Shown: positions 7,360-15,057, counted from the stretch's first letter. The stretch is DNA of 20,811 nucleotides from JBEKCD01 sp050015055 (GCA_050015055.1 JBEKCD010000019.1:1-20811), one strand, 5' to 3'. The notes: a model not told the origin generated them from the sequence alone. Translations and numbers: made by a program.

Positions 7360-7567
7360 TATGAACCAAGCCTCATCTCCTCGATCAAAGCCCAAGAAGC
7401 TTGACTAGCTATCTCGTCCTATTGGCGCAGAAGTATATCATCGTATCTGTGCATGTGAACTAGTGTGCGCGGGCAGGTCTTCAGTGGGCTGTTGCTTGTT
7501 TTAGATTGCCATAATGGGCGCTGTCGCTTTGATTAGCAAGGGAAAGTCTGAGGCTCTGGCGTAAAAT

Positions 7568-7576
7568 GCTTAAGTA
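7568..7576 (+). promoter_or_regulatory. TATA-like box of cysS
   Basis: GCTTAAGTA lies 31-39 bases before the ATG at 7607. Transcription would start near 7598, giving an almost leaderless message. The rest of 7360-7567, between the divergent ParB-like gene and cysS, shows no gene or RNA that I recognise. Confidence 0.35.
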
Positions 7577-7606
7577 GGCTTGATTGTTAGTTTCTTGGGA
7601 AAGTTC

Positions 7607-9031
7607 ATGGAATCTCAATCCGGCAATATTCGGTTTTTCAACAGTCTGGCACGTGAGAAGGAAAAGTTCATCCCCCTCGAAAAAGGAAAGGTCAAGATGT
7701 ACACGTGTGGGCTTACCGTTTACGACTATGGACACATAGGGAACTATCGAGCGTTCATTTTCGAAGATCTGCTGAGGAGATGGCTTGAGTATCGCGGCTT
7801 TAAGGTCACTCAGGTCATGAACCTGACAGATGTCGATGACAAGGCGATTAAGGCTTCGAAGAAGAATGGAGTACCGCTTAAGGAATACACAGAACGTTAC
7901 ACGAGGGCTTTCTTTGAGGATGTTGCGACGTTGAACATTGAAAAAGCGGAGTTTTATCCGAAGGCGACCGAGCATGTGCCAGAGATGGTGGCTCTGATCA
8001 CGAAATTGATGGAGAGAGGCTACGCGTACAAGGGTGAAGACGGTTCGATCTACTATGACATTTCAAAGTTCAAGGACTATGGGAAGCTTGCAAACATCAA
8101 GGTCGAAAACCTAAAGCTCGGCGCAAGAGTGAAGGCTGACGAGTACGCCAAGGATCAGGCGCAAGATTTCGCCTTATGGAAGGCGTGGAGCGAAGAGGAT
8201 GGAGATGTCTTCTGGGAGACGCCGTTTGGAAAGGGAAGACCCGGATGGCACATCGAGTGCTCAGCAATGTCAATGAAATACCTCGGTGAGACAATGGACA
8301 TTCACTGCGGCGGCGTGGACAACCTGTTCCCGCATCACGAAAACGAGATTGCCCAAAGCGAAGCTGCCACAGGCAAAAAATTCGTGAACTACTGGCTCCA
8401 CAACGAGCACCTCCTAATAGAAGGCAGAAGAATGGCGAAGAGCCTGGGCAACTACTATACTGTACGAGACTTGACAGCCAAAGGGTATGACCCGAAGGCC
8501 ATACGATATCTCCTCCTGGCAACGCATTACAGGCAGCAAGTCAACTTCACCTTCGAAGGTCTGGAAGCTGCAAAGAACACTCTGGAGCGGCTAACAAACT
8601 TCCTACACCGCCTGCTGGACGCTGACGGCAAGGACAGCGGGGACCAGCTCAAACAGCTAACTGTCCGGATGCAAAATGGTTTTGAGGAAGCCATGGACGA
8701 TGACCTGAACATAAGCGAAGCATTGGCTGCCCTTTTCGATTTCATTAGAGACGTCAACAATCTCATTGATGGAAACATTCTGAGCAAAGCGGAAGCAAAA
8801 GAAGTCTACGACATGATCCTCAAGTTTGACAAGGTTTTGGGCGTCATAGGTGAAATCAAAAAAGAAGAAAAGTTACCAAGAGAGGCTGAGGAGCTTATTC
8901 TGAAAAGGGAAGAAGCGAGAAAAGCGAAAGACTGGAAGACGGCTGACGAGATTAGACAACGGCTCAAGACAATGGGCATACTGATTGAAGACACTTCTCA
9001 AGGCGTCAAATGGAGAATTGAGAAACACTAG
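7607..9031 (+). CDS. cysS: Cysteinyl-tRNA synthetase
   Basis: Charges tRNA-Cys with cysteine. It has 474 aa from the ATG at 7607 (family about 460-480). The class I signature GHIGN is at residues 42-46, and the KMSKS-type loop reads RMAKSLGN from 275. The zinc ligands C34 (TCGLTVYD), C218 (HIECSAMS), H243 and E247 (FPHHENE) are all present. The adenylate-site segment NLTDVDDK is also intact. The C-terminal DALR-like helical and anticodon-binding part appears complete. A TTG at 7580 in the same frame would add nine residues unlike the family and lies upstream of the predicted transcription start. A direct CysRS suggests the cell does not depend solely on the SepRS/SepCysS route. The stop is TAG. 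The HExxH gene follows after about 60 bases and may be cotranscribed. Confidence 0.96.
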   Translation: MESQSGNIRFFNSLAREKEKFIPLEKGKVKMYTCGLTVYDYGHIGNYRAFIFEDLLRRWLEYRGFKVTQVMNLTDVDDKAIKASKKNGVPLKEYTERYTRAFFEDVATLNIEKAEFYPKATEHVPEMVALITKLMERGYAYKGEDGSIYYDISKFKDYGKLANIKVENLKLGARVKADEYAKDQAQDFALWKAWSEEDGDVFWETPFGKGRPGWHIECSAMSMKYLGETMDIHCGGVDNLFPHHENEIAQSEAATGKKFVNYWLHNEHLLIEGRRMAKSLGNYYTVRDLTAKGYDPKAIRYLLLATHYRQQVNFTFEGLEAAKNTLERLTNFLHRLLDADGKDSGDQLKQLTVRMQNGFEEAMDDDLNISEALAALFDFIRDVNNLIDGNILSKAEAKEVYDMILKFDKVLGVIGEIKKEEKLPREAEELILKREEARKAKDWKTADEIRQRLKTMGILIEDTSQGVKWRIEKH

Positions 9032-9092
9032 ATCGATCAATCCATGAACAAAGAAGCACGGTTGCTGAGGGAACGTGAGGAGCATGGCAAAC

Positions 9093-9626
9093 ATGGATTG
9101 GCGTGAGCGCCTGATGTTTAGAATGCTGCGTTTGGCTCGAGCAGTGCGCATTGACCGGATTCTACTCTTCAGGGGATCGGCGCACCCATTTCCGGATTAC
9201 TTCAAAGGCTTCGAGAAGGTCGAGACTGTGAGAAGGCTCTTCAGCGAAAGAACCGAGGAAGTGCTTCGAAATCTTAAGGTTCAGTTCATGTGGGCAGGAG
9301 GCTACATGGGGGTGAATTCCTCAAACGGGCATCTCATGGTTAACTCCAGATACCTAAACAAGGGTGACAGGATAGACGTTTACCTCGATGTGGTTCACGA
9401 GCTTGTTCATGTGAAGCAGTTGATGGAAGGAAAAGAGCTGTTTGACAGCCACTACGGTTACACGGAAAGACCCACTGAAGTTGAAGCTTACAATTACGCG
9501 GTTCAGGAAGCAAGAAAATTGGGATTGAAGGATGAGAGGATTTGCCAGTACCTCAAAACTGAGTGGATGAGCGACGCTGCCTTCAAGCGGTTGGCAAAGA
9601 CTCTAGGCGTCAGATGCGGAAGCTGA
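9093..9626 (+). CDS. Small HExxH putative zinc metallopeptidase
   Basis: About 177 aa. The zinc motif HELVH sits in VYLDVVHELVHVKQLMEG near the middle, and ERPTEVEAYNYAV follows about 20 residues later, offering a Glu as third ligand in the gluzincin manner. This resembles the minimal catalytic core of M48/SprT-like or similar families, but I cannot assign one. There is no signal peptide or transmembrane segment, so it looks cytosolic. The upstream half (MDWRERLMFRMLRLARAVRIDR) is basic and helical. I chose the ATG at 9093 because GAGGAG (9077-9082) lies ten bases upstream; a GTG at 9075 or ATG at 9084 is also possible. It follows cysS on the same strand and converges on the lipoate ligase gene. 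Whether it cleaves peptides is unknown; proteins of this size with HExxH may be specialised or non-secreted proteases. Confidence 0.65.
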   Translation: MDWRERLMFRMLRLARAVRIDRILLFRGSAHPFPDYFKGFEKVETVRRLFSERTEEVLRNLKVQFMWAGGYMGVNSSNGHLMVNSRYLNKGDRIDVYLDVVHELVHVKQLMEGKELFDSHYGYTERPTEVEAYNYAVQEARKLGLKDERICQYLKTEWMSDAAFKRLAKTLGVRCGS

Positions 9627-9708
9627 ACCTTACAGACAAACTGTATTTCCCTTGGTTTCTTCCATCTAGAAGGCTGATTCGTCCAAAAGACGTTGTGAAT
9701 TTCGGCCG

Positions 9709-10500
9709 TCAGTTGCTGCTTCTAAGGTGGAAATTCCAATCTGAGGTAGCGTATTTTTGTTCGCAAAGTCTTTCCGCGAGCTCACGTTCACGAGGTGTCA
9801 GTTCACCGCTAACGATTCTTATATTCAAGGCTTGCTCAAACCCTTCTTTTAGGGCATGAATCAACTCTGCCGGTGAAACGTGTTTTCCAAGTTCGTCGTA
9901 CAGCGAAGTATGTTTACGTCTTGCGACGCTCACAACTTGCATGCAACTTTCGGCCCAAGGAACACGCAGGTATGTGAACATTTTTTCCAAGTTGACGTTG
10001 ACAAGGATTGTTCCATGCTGCAAGAGGACTCCGCGCTTGTGACACTGAGCGCTTCCAGAGATTTTTCTACCTTTGACCGTGAGGTTTGGACATGCCTTCA
10101 CACTGCCTTCATTGAAGTCAGCAGTCACGCCCAAGATACCCAGCGCTCTGGTTAGACCAGTGTAGATTCTTTCATAGACGTCTGCAATGTCGTCTGCTTT
10201 CAAGCTCTCTTTGCTCGCGACAACGCTATAGGTGATCTCATCCTCGGCGTCATGATATACGGTGCCTCCTCCCGTGATCCGTCTCACAACATCAATGCCT
10301 CCTTGCTTGCAGTTTTCCACTTGTACCTCCTTTTGGACCTCTTGAAATTTCCCGACTGAAACTGCGGAAGGTTTCCAACGGAAAAATCTCAGAGTATCAG
10401 TCATATGGCCTTCAATTCTGGCAGTCAGGATGGCTTCGTCGATAGCCATGTTCATGAACGCGTCGTGTGTTTCGAGTCTCAACAATCGCCAAGTATTCAA
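9709..10500 (-). CDS. lplA: Lipoate-protein ligase A, catalytic domain
   Basis: A 263-aa member of the biotin/lipoate A/B ligase fold that activates lipoate as lipoyl-AMP and transfers it to E2 or H proteins. The conserved RRITGGGTVYHD is at residues 73-84, and GRKISGSAQ at 144-152 contains the catalytic K146. HGTILVNV follows. It corresponds to the large domain only. In archaea such as Thermoplasma the accessory domain is a separate protein (LplB), and none is visible next to this gene. The start is taken as TTG 10500 because it gives the normal N-terminus (NTWRLLRLETHDAFMNMAIDEA), but no strong ribosome binding site precedes it; the ATG 16 codons downstream would remove conserved residues. 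It lies behind the HAD gene on the same strand, 72 bases apart. An octanoyl transferase role is a less likely alternative. Confidence 0.85.
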   Translation of the reverse strand: MNTWRLLRLETHDAFMNMAIDEAILTARIEGHMTDTLRFFRWKPSAVSVGKFQEVQKEVQVENCKQGGIDVVRRITGGGTVYHDAEDEITYSVVASKESLKADDIADVYERIYTGLTRALGILGVTADFNEGSVKACPNLTVKGRKISGSAQCHKRGVLLQHGTILVNVNLEKMFTYLRVPWAESCMQVVSVARRKHTSLYDELGKHVSPAELIHALKEGFEQALNIRIVSGELTPRERELAERLCEQKYATSDWNFHLRSSN

Positions 10501-10572
10501 TATGAAGACCGTCCAAGGAGGAAAAATCAGATTACACTTAATTGCGTTTTGATTCCAACATATATTATCGCG

Positions 10573-11253
10573 TTATGAACTCTTCTTGGGCCCGTTTTGT
10601 CGAGTCCGAGTTGTTAGCTTGTGACCTAGCTCCATTAAGCTGTGAATTACGAATTGCCCTGAATGGTTGCCAGTTCTGTCGAGGTAGAAGGCCTCTATTC
10701 CAATTTTGGTGGGGACCTCAAAATCGAAACACTCATCATCGCCCACATGAATCATTTCTTTAGGGGTAACCTCGCAGATGCTGCATACTTTCTTGTAAAG
10801 GCTAGGCGTCTTCTTGACAAGTCCAAAATCCGAGGTTGCAGAAAAAACCCGCTCAAAATAACGCCCAATCTTTGTCTTTTCAAGCTCCAGATCAGCGAAT
10901 TCTCTGCGAGCATTCGTCACTATTATCAGCTTGAATCCCACGTGCCTAAATTCCTCCAAGACTCCAGTCACTTCAGGGAAAACCCCTATTCTATGTTGAA
11001 AAGAACTCAATATCTGTCCAGGAGAAACGTCTAAACCGAATTTACCAATCCAATAACTCAAATCATACCATTCAAGCTTCTCTCTGCCAACCTTGCCGTA
11101 TTCGCGCGTCACGAAACTCTTGGCATCTTCAAACGCAAGACCGTACTTAAGGGCATACAAACGAGGAATTCCCTCTAACCATACGGAATCCACGAATGAA
11201 ATGTCCGTAAGAGTCCCATCCAGATCGAAAGACGCTATTCTTATCCTTCTCAG
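10573..11253 (-). CDS. HAD-superfamily phosphatase, start codon unusual
   Basis: Haloacid dehalogenase-type hydrolase, about 226 aa. Motif II is IIVTNAR, the motif III Lys lies in VKKTPSLYKK, and motif IV is HVGDDECFDFEVP. The cap is helical and N-terminal to motif II (subclass I, phosphoglycolate-phosphatase-like). The first GTG (11193) would miss motif I, yet the frame upstream encodes RRIRIASFDLDGTLTD, the complete nucleophile motif DLDGT. Going upstream to an in-frame TAG there is no ATG, GTG or TTG. The best start is CTG at 11253, which has GAGGGAG (11260-11266) six bases upstream and a TATA-like AAAATAGT near 11301-11308. So the gene probably uses a CTG start, or there is a sequence error. 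The substrate is unknown; phosphate ester hydrolysis is expected. It may be cotranscribed with lplA. Confidence 0.8.
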   Translation of the reverse strand: MRRIRIASFDLDGTLTDISFVDSVWLEGIPRLYALKYGLAFEDAKSFVTREYGKVGREKLEWYDLSYWIGKFGLDVSPGQILSSFQHRIGVFPEVTGVLEEFRHVGFKLIIVTNARREFADLELEKTKIGRYFERVFSATSDFGLVKKTPSLYKKVCSICEVTPKEMIHVGDDECFDFEVPTKIGIEAFYLDRTGNHSGQFVIHSLMELGHKLTTRTRQNGPKKSS

Positions 11254-11450
11254 TCTTCTCTCCCTCGACTTCCAGTTGTTAGACAGAGATTTTGACTATT
11301 TTACTGTTTGGCATTACTTTTGACCGAGAGGACCGCCTTGCATGTGCAGAATCAATAATGCAACCCCGCCTCCAGTTCGATTTTCGGAGTAATCTTTCTG
11401 GAGCTGAAGAACAAGAGAACGCACGAAAAACAAAGGACTATGTAATATTG

Positions 11451-11492
11451 CCTTTGCGCGCAGGCTTCGAAAGGCACTTAAGTGCGCAAAGG
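11451..11492. promoter_or_regulatory. Nested palindromes over the JAMM gene start
   Basis: CCTTTGCGC (11451-11459) and GCGCAAAGG (11484-11492) form a perfect 9-bp inverted repeat. Between them lies the perfect 12-base palindrome GCACTTAAGTGC (11474-11485), which contains the CTTAAG TATA-like core and overlaps the GTG at 11482. If this is the TATA box, transcription starts near 11505, at the next GTG (11506). It could be an operator or a hairpin. Confidence 0.45.
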
Positions 11493-11898
11493 CTTCAAAG
11501 AGTTTGTGCCAAAATACAGCGCCATCTCTATCAGCCAGGAGTTGCTACAAACGATTTTCGAGGGCGCCAAGAGCCTCTATCCCAAGGAAACCATTCTAAT
11601 GCTCAGAGGCGAGAAGAAGAAAGACATCATCACGATAACGGAACTCCTCATTCCTCCGCTTGCGAACTACGGACGAGGCTTTGCCAACATTCGCCTTCAC
11701 ATGCTACCAATGGATTTCTCCATCGTCGGAACAGCACACTCTCATCCTTCCGGCAATGTGAACCCCTCACACGCCGATCTGAACCACTTTTTCGGACCCA
11801 TACTCATGATCGTAGGCTTCCCATTTACCGATGAAAAAAACGTCGCAGTCTATAATCGCAACGGAGAGAAACTAGCGATACAGGTAACGAGACCGTGA
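11482..11898 (+). CDS. JAMM/MPN+ zinc metalloprotease-like protein
   Basis: A 138-aa single-domain protein with the complete JAMM signature: Glu E36 and HSHPSGNVNPSHAD, giving H86, H88, S96 and D99 in the H-x-H-P-x6-S-x2-D spacing. Archaeal JAMM proteins of this size remove ubiquitin-like SAMP modifiers from proteins or release sulfur-carrier proteins; this one may do so, but no SAMP, E1 or proteasome gene is near. There is no signal peptide. Either GTG 11482 or GTG 11506 could be the start. The second gives VPKYSAISISQELLQ, closer to the usual start of the domain, and would be leaderless if the CTTAAG core at 11477-11482 is the TATA box. The start lies inside nested palindromes. The next gene begins 77 bases downstream on the same strand. 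Confidence 0.88.
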   Translation: MRKGFKEFVPKYSAISISQELLQTIFEGAKSLYPKETILMLRGEKKKDIITITELLIPPLANYGRGFANIRLHMLPMDFSIVGTAHSHPSGNVNPSHADLNHFFGPILMIVGFPFTDEKNVAVYNRNGEKLAIQVTRP

Positions 11899-11975
11899 TT
11901 GACATGCGAATTTAGGCGCGCGCGAAAAGAGTTATCTTTGGTTAAAGCAGTATTTGAACTTCGGATGGACAAATA

Positions 11976-13037
11976 TTGGACCTGAAGTTCCGATGTTTGC
12001 TGCTCAGCGATGCCGAGTGGCTGACTGAAAACGCGAATGATCCGGAAGCTGCGAAATACGCTCTTGACATTTTTCCCGTGACAGACCACGAAATCGAAGA
12101 ATGGCTCAAAAAAGACCTTGAAGAGAAGAGCAACAAGTACATTGTAGCCGAACTGAACGGTGAACCAGCAGGTTTCGTGAGGTTGTCGTTTCGCCCCGAG
12201 TTCGGAAGAGATCGGCACGTTGTCTGGCTTGGAATAGCTGTAAGGAAGAGACACTGGAGAAGGGGTGTTGGGACAGGGCTCATGAAGGAGGCGATAAGCT
12301 TCGCAAAGGGCTCCGGGTGCTGCAAACTGATGCTTGGCACGTTCGAGGGCAACGAAAGGGCAATGCCGCTTTATGAGAAACTCGGGTTTCGTACTGAGGC
12401 GTATGAAGATGAAGAGGTCTACATTGACGGTTCTTGGAAAAAAGCCTTGATAATGGGACTAGAACTTGCACCATGTGAACCCAAGCTGGTTGACGCCCTC
12501 CAACTTCCGCCTAACGCCCAGAATACTAAGCCATCAGAAAACCCCAAACAAAGAGACATTAATGTGAGACAAGTGATTATTAGCGATTTGGACGAGCTGC
12601 ACAGACTGCAAAACTGCCCAGATTCCACGAAATCAACCTACAGGCTGCCTCCCGTAACAAAAGAAGAAACGAAGAAATGGCTTGAAAAGCTTCGTTCCGA
12701 AGAAGGAAAATACTGTTATGCTTGTACGAGAGGAAAGGAATTGGTCGGATATCTTCACTTTCGAGCGTACCGACTGCCCTTTCCCTGCCTCAAGTTTGAA
12801 GAGATTCTGGTTGACATAAGACACGAACCCAACGAAACAGCAAAGTCACTAGTTTCCGCCATCAAAGGCTTCAAAGAAAGGTATGGGTACCATAGAATAT
12901 TCGCGTACGTGCCCGAAACAAGCAAGGCCGTGACAGAAGCACTCGAAGACCAAGGGTTCAAGAAAACTGGAGCAATGAAAGACAACTATTTCACCGACGG
13001 ATACTACGTGAACGTGGCAGTATACTCGTTCCTATGA
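11976..13037 (+). CDS. Double GNAT-domain acetyltransferase, second domain degenerate
   Basis: A 353-aa protein of two GNAT-like halves joined by a linker at about 165-195 (PSENPKQRD). The first half has a normal acetyl-CoA motif A, with VRKRHWRRGVGTGLM at about 89-103 (R/Q-x-x-G-x-G/A satisfied by R96-G97-V98-G99) and YEKLGFR near 133-139. It resembles ribosomal-protein or small-molecule N-acetyltransferases. The second half keeps the beta-strand pattern and ends YVPETSKAVTEALEDQGFKKTGA, but the pyrophosphate loop is replaced by IRHEPNETAKS, so it may not bind acetyl-CoA. This suggests duplication followed by loss, or a regulatory/substrate-binding half. TTG 11976 is used because the frame is closed by a TGA at 11955 and no ATG or GTG intervenes; GGATGG (11963-11968) precedes it. 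The substrate is unknown. Confidence 0.82.
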   Translation: MDLKFRCLLLSDAEWLTENANDPEAAKYALDIFPVTDHEIEEWLKKDLEEKSNKYIVAELNGEPAGFVRLSFRPEFGRDRHVVWLGIAVRKRHWRRGVGTGLMKEAISFAKGSGCCKLMLGTFEGNERAMPLYEKLGFRTEAYEDEEVYIDGSWKKALIMGLELAPCEPKLVDALQLPPNAQNTKPSENPKQRDINVRQVIISDLDELHRLQNCPDSTKSTYRLPPVTKEETKKWLEKLRSEEGKYCYACTRGKELVGYLHFRAYRLPFPCLKFEEILVDIRHEPNETAKSLVSAIKGFKERYGYHRIFAYVPETSKAVTEALEDQGFKKTGAMKDNYFTDGYYVNVAVYSFL

Positions 13038-13107
13038 GAGCGCGTACTAGTGTTTTCCAGGGTCTTCGCAACGGCCTCGCGCGCACTTGCTTGGAAACAG
13101 AGGACAT

Positions 13108-13218
13108 ATGGGCAAGCTCGTGTCCATGTATCGAAAAGAAGGCGGTTCCAAAAGGCTAGTGAACGGTAACCATGTGGCTTTCGCGCATAGAAAGCCATCT
13201 GTCAAGTGTGTGCGCTGA
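13108..13218 (+). CDS. Possible 36-aa small protein overlapping a hairpin
   Basis: An ATG at 13108, with GAGG at 13100-13103, opens a frame of 36 codons (MGKLVSMYRKEGGSKRLV...) ending TGA, rich in Lys and Arg with one Cys near the end. I recognise no family. It lies in the 238-base gap between the GNAT and polymerase genes. An 8-bp hairpin (TGGCTTTC at 13175-13182, GAAAGCCA at 13190-13197) falls inside it. It may be chance; ribosome profiling or conservation of the frame is needed to tell. Confidence 0.2.
   Translation: MGKLVSMYRKEGGSKRLVNGNHVAFAHRKPSVKCVR
13175..13197. other. 8-bp stem, 7-base loop hairpin
   Basis: TGGCTTTC (13175-13182) and GAAAGCCA (13190-13197) pair perfectly around GCGCATA. 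No T-run follows, so it is not a typical terminator. It lies about 80 bases before the dinB start and may belong to its leader or be an operator. Confidence 0.35.
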
Positions 13219-13275
13219 GTTGGCACATCAGAAGACGTAAATGTCCAGCAAGAATTTTCAATTAGGGGGCAGCCA

Positions 13276-14385
13276 TTGCAGTCAAGGGTAGTTATGCTTG
13301 TTGACTTGGACTATTTCTTTGCCCAGTGCGAGGAACTCAGGAACCCCGCCATAAGAGACAGGCCTGTTGTGGTGTGCGTCTATTCCGGACGAACAGAAGA
13401 CAGCGGAGCTGTAAGTACGGCTAACTATATCGCCAGGGAGTACGGCGTGAAATCAGGAATGCCCATTTTCACGGCTAAGAAAAAACTGGAGAGTGCCAAT
13501 GCATTTTTCCTGCCTGTGGATTATGTTTTTTACGAGGAAATTTCTGGGAAAGTGATGGACACCCTGAAAGGCTTCGCGGACCGTTTTGAACAGGTTGGGA
13601 TAGACGAAGCCTATCTTGACGTGACCCAAAGAGTAAATGGAAGTTTCGAAGAGGGCCGAAAGCTTGCTGAAAGCGTTAAGAGCGAAGTACTACGCCAACA
13701 GAAACTCACGTGTTCAATCGGCGTGGCACCCAACAAACTCGTCGCAAAAATCGCGGCCGACACGAAAAAACCCGACGGCCTAACCGTTGTCATGCCCGAA
13801 CAGGTCACAGTCTTTCTAGCGCCGCTACCCGTGAGCCGACTGATAGGTGTCGGAACGAAAACCAGAGAGAGAATGCAAGCTCTAGGCATCAACACAATCT
13901 TTGACCTGTCAAACTATGACATGCAGAAGCTAATCGCCGTTTTCGGCAAGACTCTGGCGACGTACTTCCACAATGCCTCCCTCGGAATGGACGAAGAACC
14001 AGTTCAAGAGAGAGGCGAAGCCACATCAATCAGCAGAATTTCAACGTTAAAACACGACTCCCGAGTGCTCAGCTTCATACTGGAAAAAACGGATCAACTG
14101 TGCAATGAAATACACGCTACAATCGCAAAGGACAGACTTGAGTACAAGACTGTCGGGATAATTGTAATCACAACAGACATGAGCATCCACACGAGATCAA
14201 AAACCCTTGAAACCCCCACAGACAGCCTTGAAGCTTTGAAAGGAACTGTGAAGGAACTGCTCGAGAAGTTCCTAGATCAAACCGGGTCTGAGGCACGCAG
14301 AATAGGGGTCAAAATCTCAAATTTCGCCAAGGAACAGAAGAATCAAACGCAACTCACGAGTTTCATTAAAAAGAGCAAAGACTGA
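13276..14385 (+). CDS. dinB: DNA polymerase IV (Y-family, Dbh/Dpo4-like)
   Basis: Translesion DNA polymerase of 369 aa, like Sulfolobus Dpo4 (352) and Dbh. Catalytic acidic residues are D10 (LVDLDYFFAQ) and D110/E111 (GIDEAYLD); the conserved VVVCVYSGRTEDSGAVSTANY and the HhH region PVSRLIGVGTKTRERM follow, then the little-finger domain ending RRIGVKISNF. At the steric gate position the residue is Phe15, as in Dbh, where Dpo4 has Tyr12. The C-terminal QTQLTSFI (357-364) looks like a PCNA-binding PIP box. TTG 13276 is supported by AGGGGG six bases upstream (13264-13269); an ATG at 13294 is the alternative and would give the shorter family-like start. The stop is TGA. No neighbouring repair gene is cotranscribed. 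Confidence 0.95.
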   Translation: MQSRVVMLVDLDYFFAQCEELRNPAIRDRPVVVCVYSGRTEDSGAVSTANYIAREYGVKSGMPIFTAKKKLESANAFFLPVDYVFYEEISGKVMDTLKGFADRFEQVGIDEAYLDVTQRVNGSFEEGRKLAESVKSEVLRQQKLTCSIGVAPNKLVAKIAADTKKPDGLTVVMPEQVTVFLAPLPVSRLIGVGTKTRERMQALGINTIFDLSNYDMQKLIAVFGKTLATYFHNASLGMDEEPVQERGEATSISRISTLKHDSRVLSFILEKTDQLCNEIHATIAKDRLEYKTVGIIVITTDMSIHTRSKTLETPTDSLEALKGTVKELLEKFLDQTGSEARRIGVKISNFAKEQKNQTQLTSFIKKSKD

Positions 14386-14454
14386 CTCCACTGTTTTATC
14401 GGAGATTCCAGCAACCTCTATTTTCAATGTAAACCCATTTCCTGTTGAACAAGC

Positions 14455-15057
14455 ATGACTTCAGACAAAAAAGAAAATCACCGTGACAGCTTGCCGCCAG
14501 GTCAAGCCCCAATCAAAAGGCTTCTAAGATGGGGAATAGATCACCCCGGCATTACACGGTCCAACCCCAAAATCGACTTGAAAACATATACTCTGACTAT
14601 AGATGGTGAAGTTGAAAAACCGTTGAAGCTCAGTTGGAATGAAATTGCCCAACTTCCCAGAGTCCAGTCTGTCAGTAATTTTCACTGCGTTGAAGGATGG
14701 AGTGTTCTCAACTGCAACTGGGAGGACATTCGTTTCGGAAATATAGCCAGCCTGGTCGGGCCTAAAGAAAGCGCAAGGTTTGTCACGTTTGAATGTGCAG
14801 ACGGTTACACTACCTCGCTTTCTCTGCCGGAGCTTTCAAGTGACGACGTACTCCTGGCCTATGAACTTAACGAAAAGCCCCTGGAAGAAGGCTATGGGTT
14901 CCCTCTGCGGCTTGTTGTTCCTCGCAAATATGGATACAAGAGCGCTTTGTGGGTGACGCGGATAAGATTCACGGTGAAAAAAGAAGCTGGCTTCTGGGAA
15001 AAAAGAGGATACAGCGACTCGGCAGACGTCTGGAAGAACGATCGGTTTTCCAGGTGA
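14455..15057 (+). CDS. Cytosolic molybdopterin oxidoreductase, sulfite-oxidase fold
   Basis: A 200-aa protein of the Oxidored_molyb family (sulfite oxidase/YedY-MsrP fold). The molybdenum-ligating cysteine is C78 in NFHCVEGWS, and the dithiolene pocket segments (ECADGYTTSLSLPEL, FPLRLVVPRKYGYKSALWV) follow. It covers the single catalytic domain without a dimerisation or haem domain. Unlike YedY it has no Tat or Sec signal: the N-terminus MTSDKKENHRDSLPPGQ is charged and short, so it should stay in the cytosol. The partner subunit and substrate are not visible; MsrP-like peptide-methionine sulfoxide reduction, or another reaction, is possible. The ATG lacks a clear ribosome binding site; a TATA-like TTTTATCG lies at 14394-14401. 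It converges on the glycosyltransferase gene 35 bases away. Confidence 0.82.
   Translation: MTSDKKENHRDSLPPGQAPIKRLLRWGIDHPGITRSNPKIDLKTYTLTIDGEVEKPLKLSWNEIAQLPRVQSVSNFHCVEGWSVLNCNWEDIRFGNIASLVGPKESARFVTFECADGYTTSLSLPELSSDDVLLAYELNEKPLEEGYGFPLRLVVPRKYGYKSALWVTRIRFTVKKEAGFWEKRGYSDSADVWKNDRFSR

Noticed and set aside
7481..7975. 164-codon minus-strand open frame overlapping the cysS start
   Set aside because: It covers the conserved CysRS N-terminus and has no recognisable motif or start signal.
8097..8522. 141-codon minus-strand open frame inside cysS
   Set aside because: It lies opposite a highly conserved synthetase and has a low-complexity Cys/Ser/Arg composition typical of antisense frames.
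11292..11834. 180-codon open frame on the plus strand
   Set aside because: It overlaps the JAMM gene in another frame, is full of Arg, His and Ser runs and matches no family; it is a shadow.
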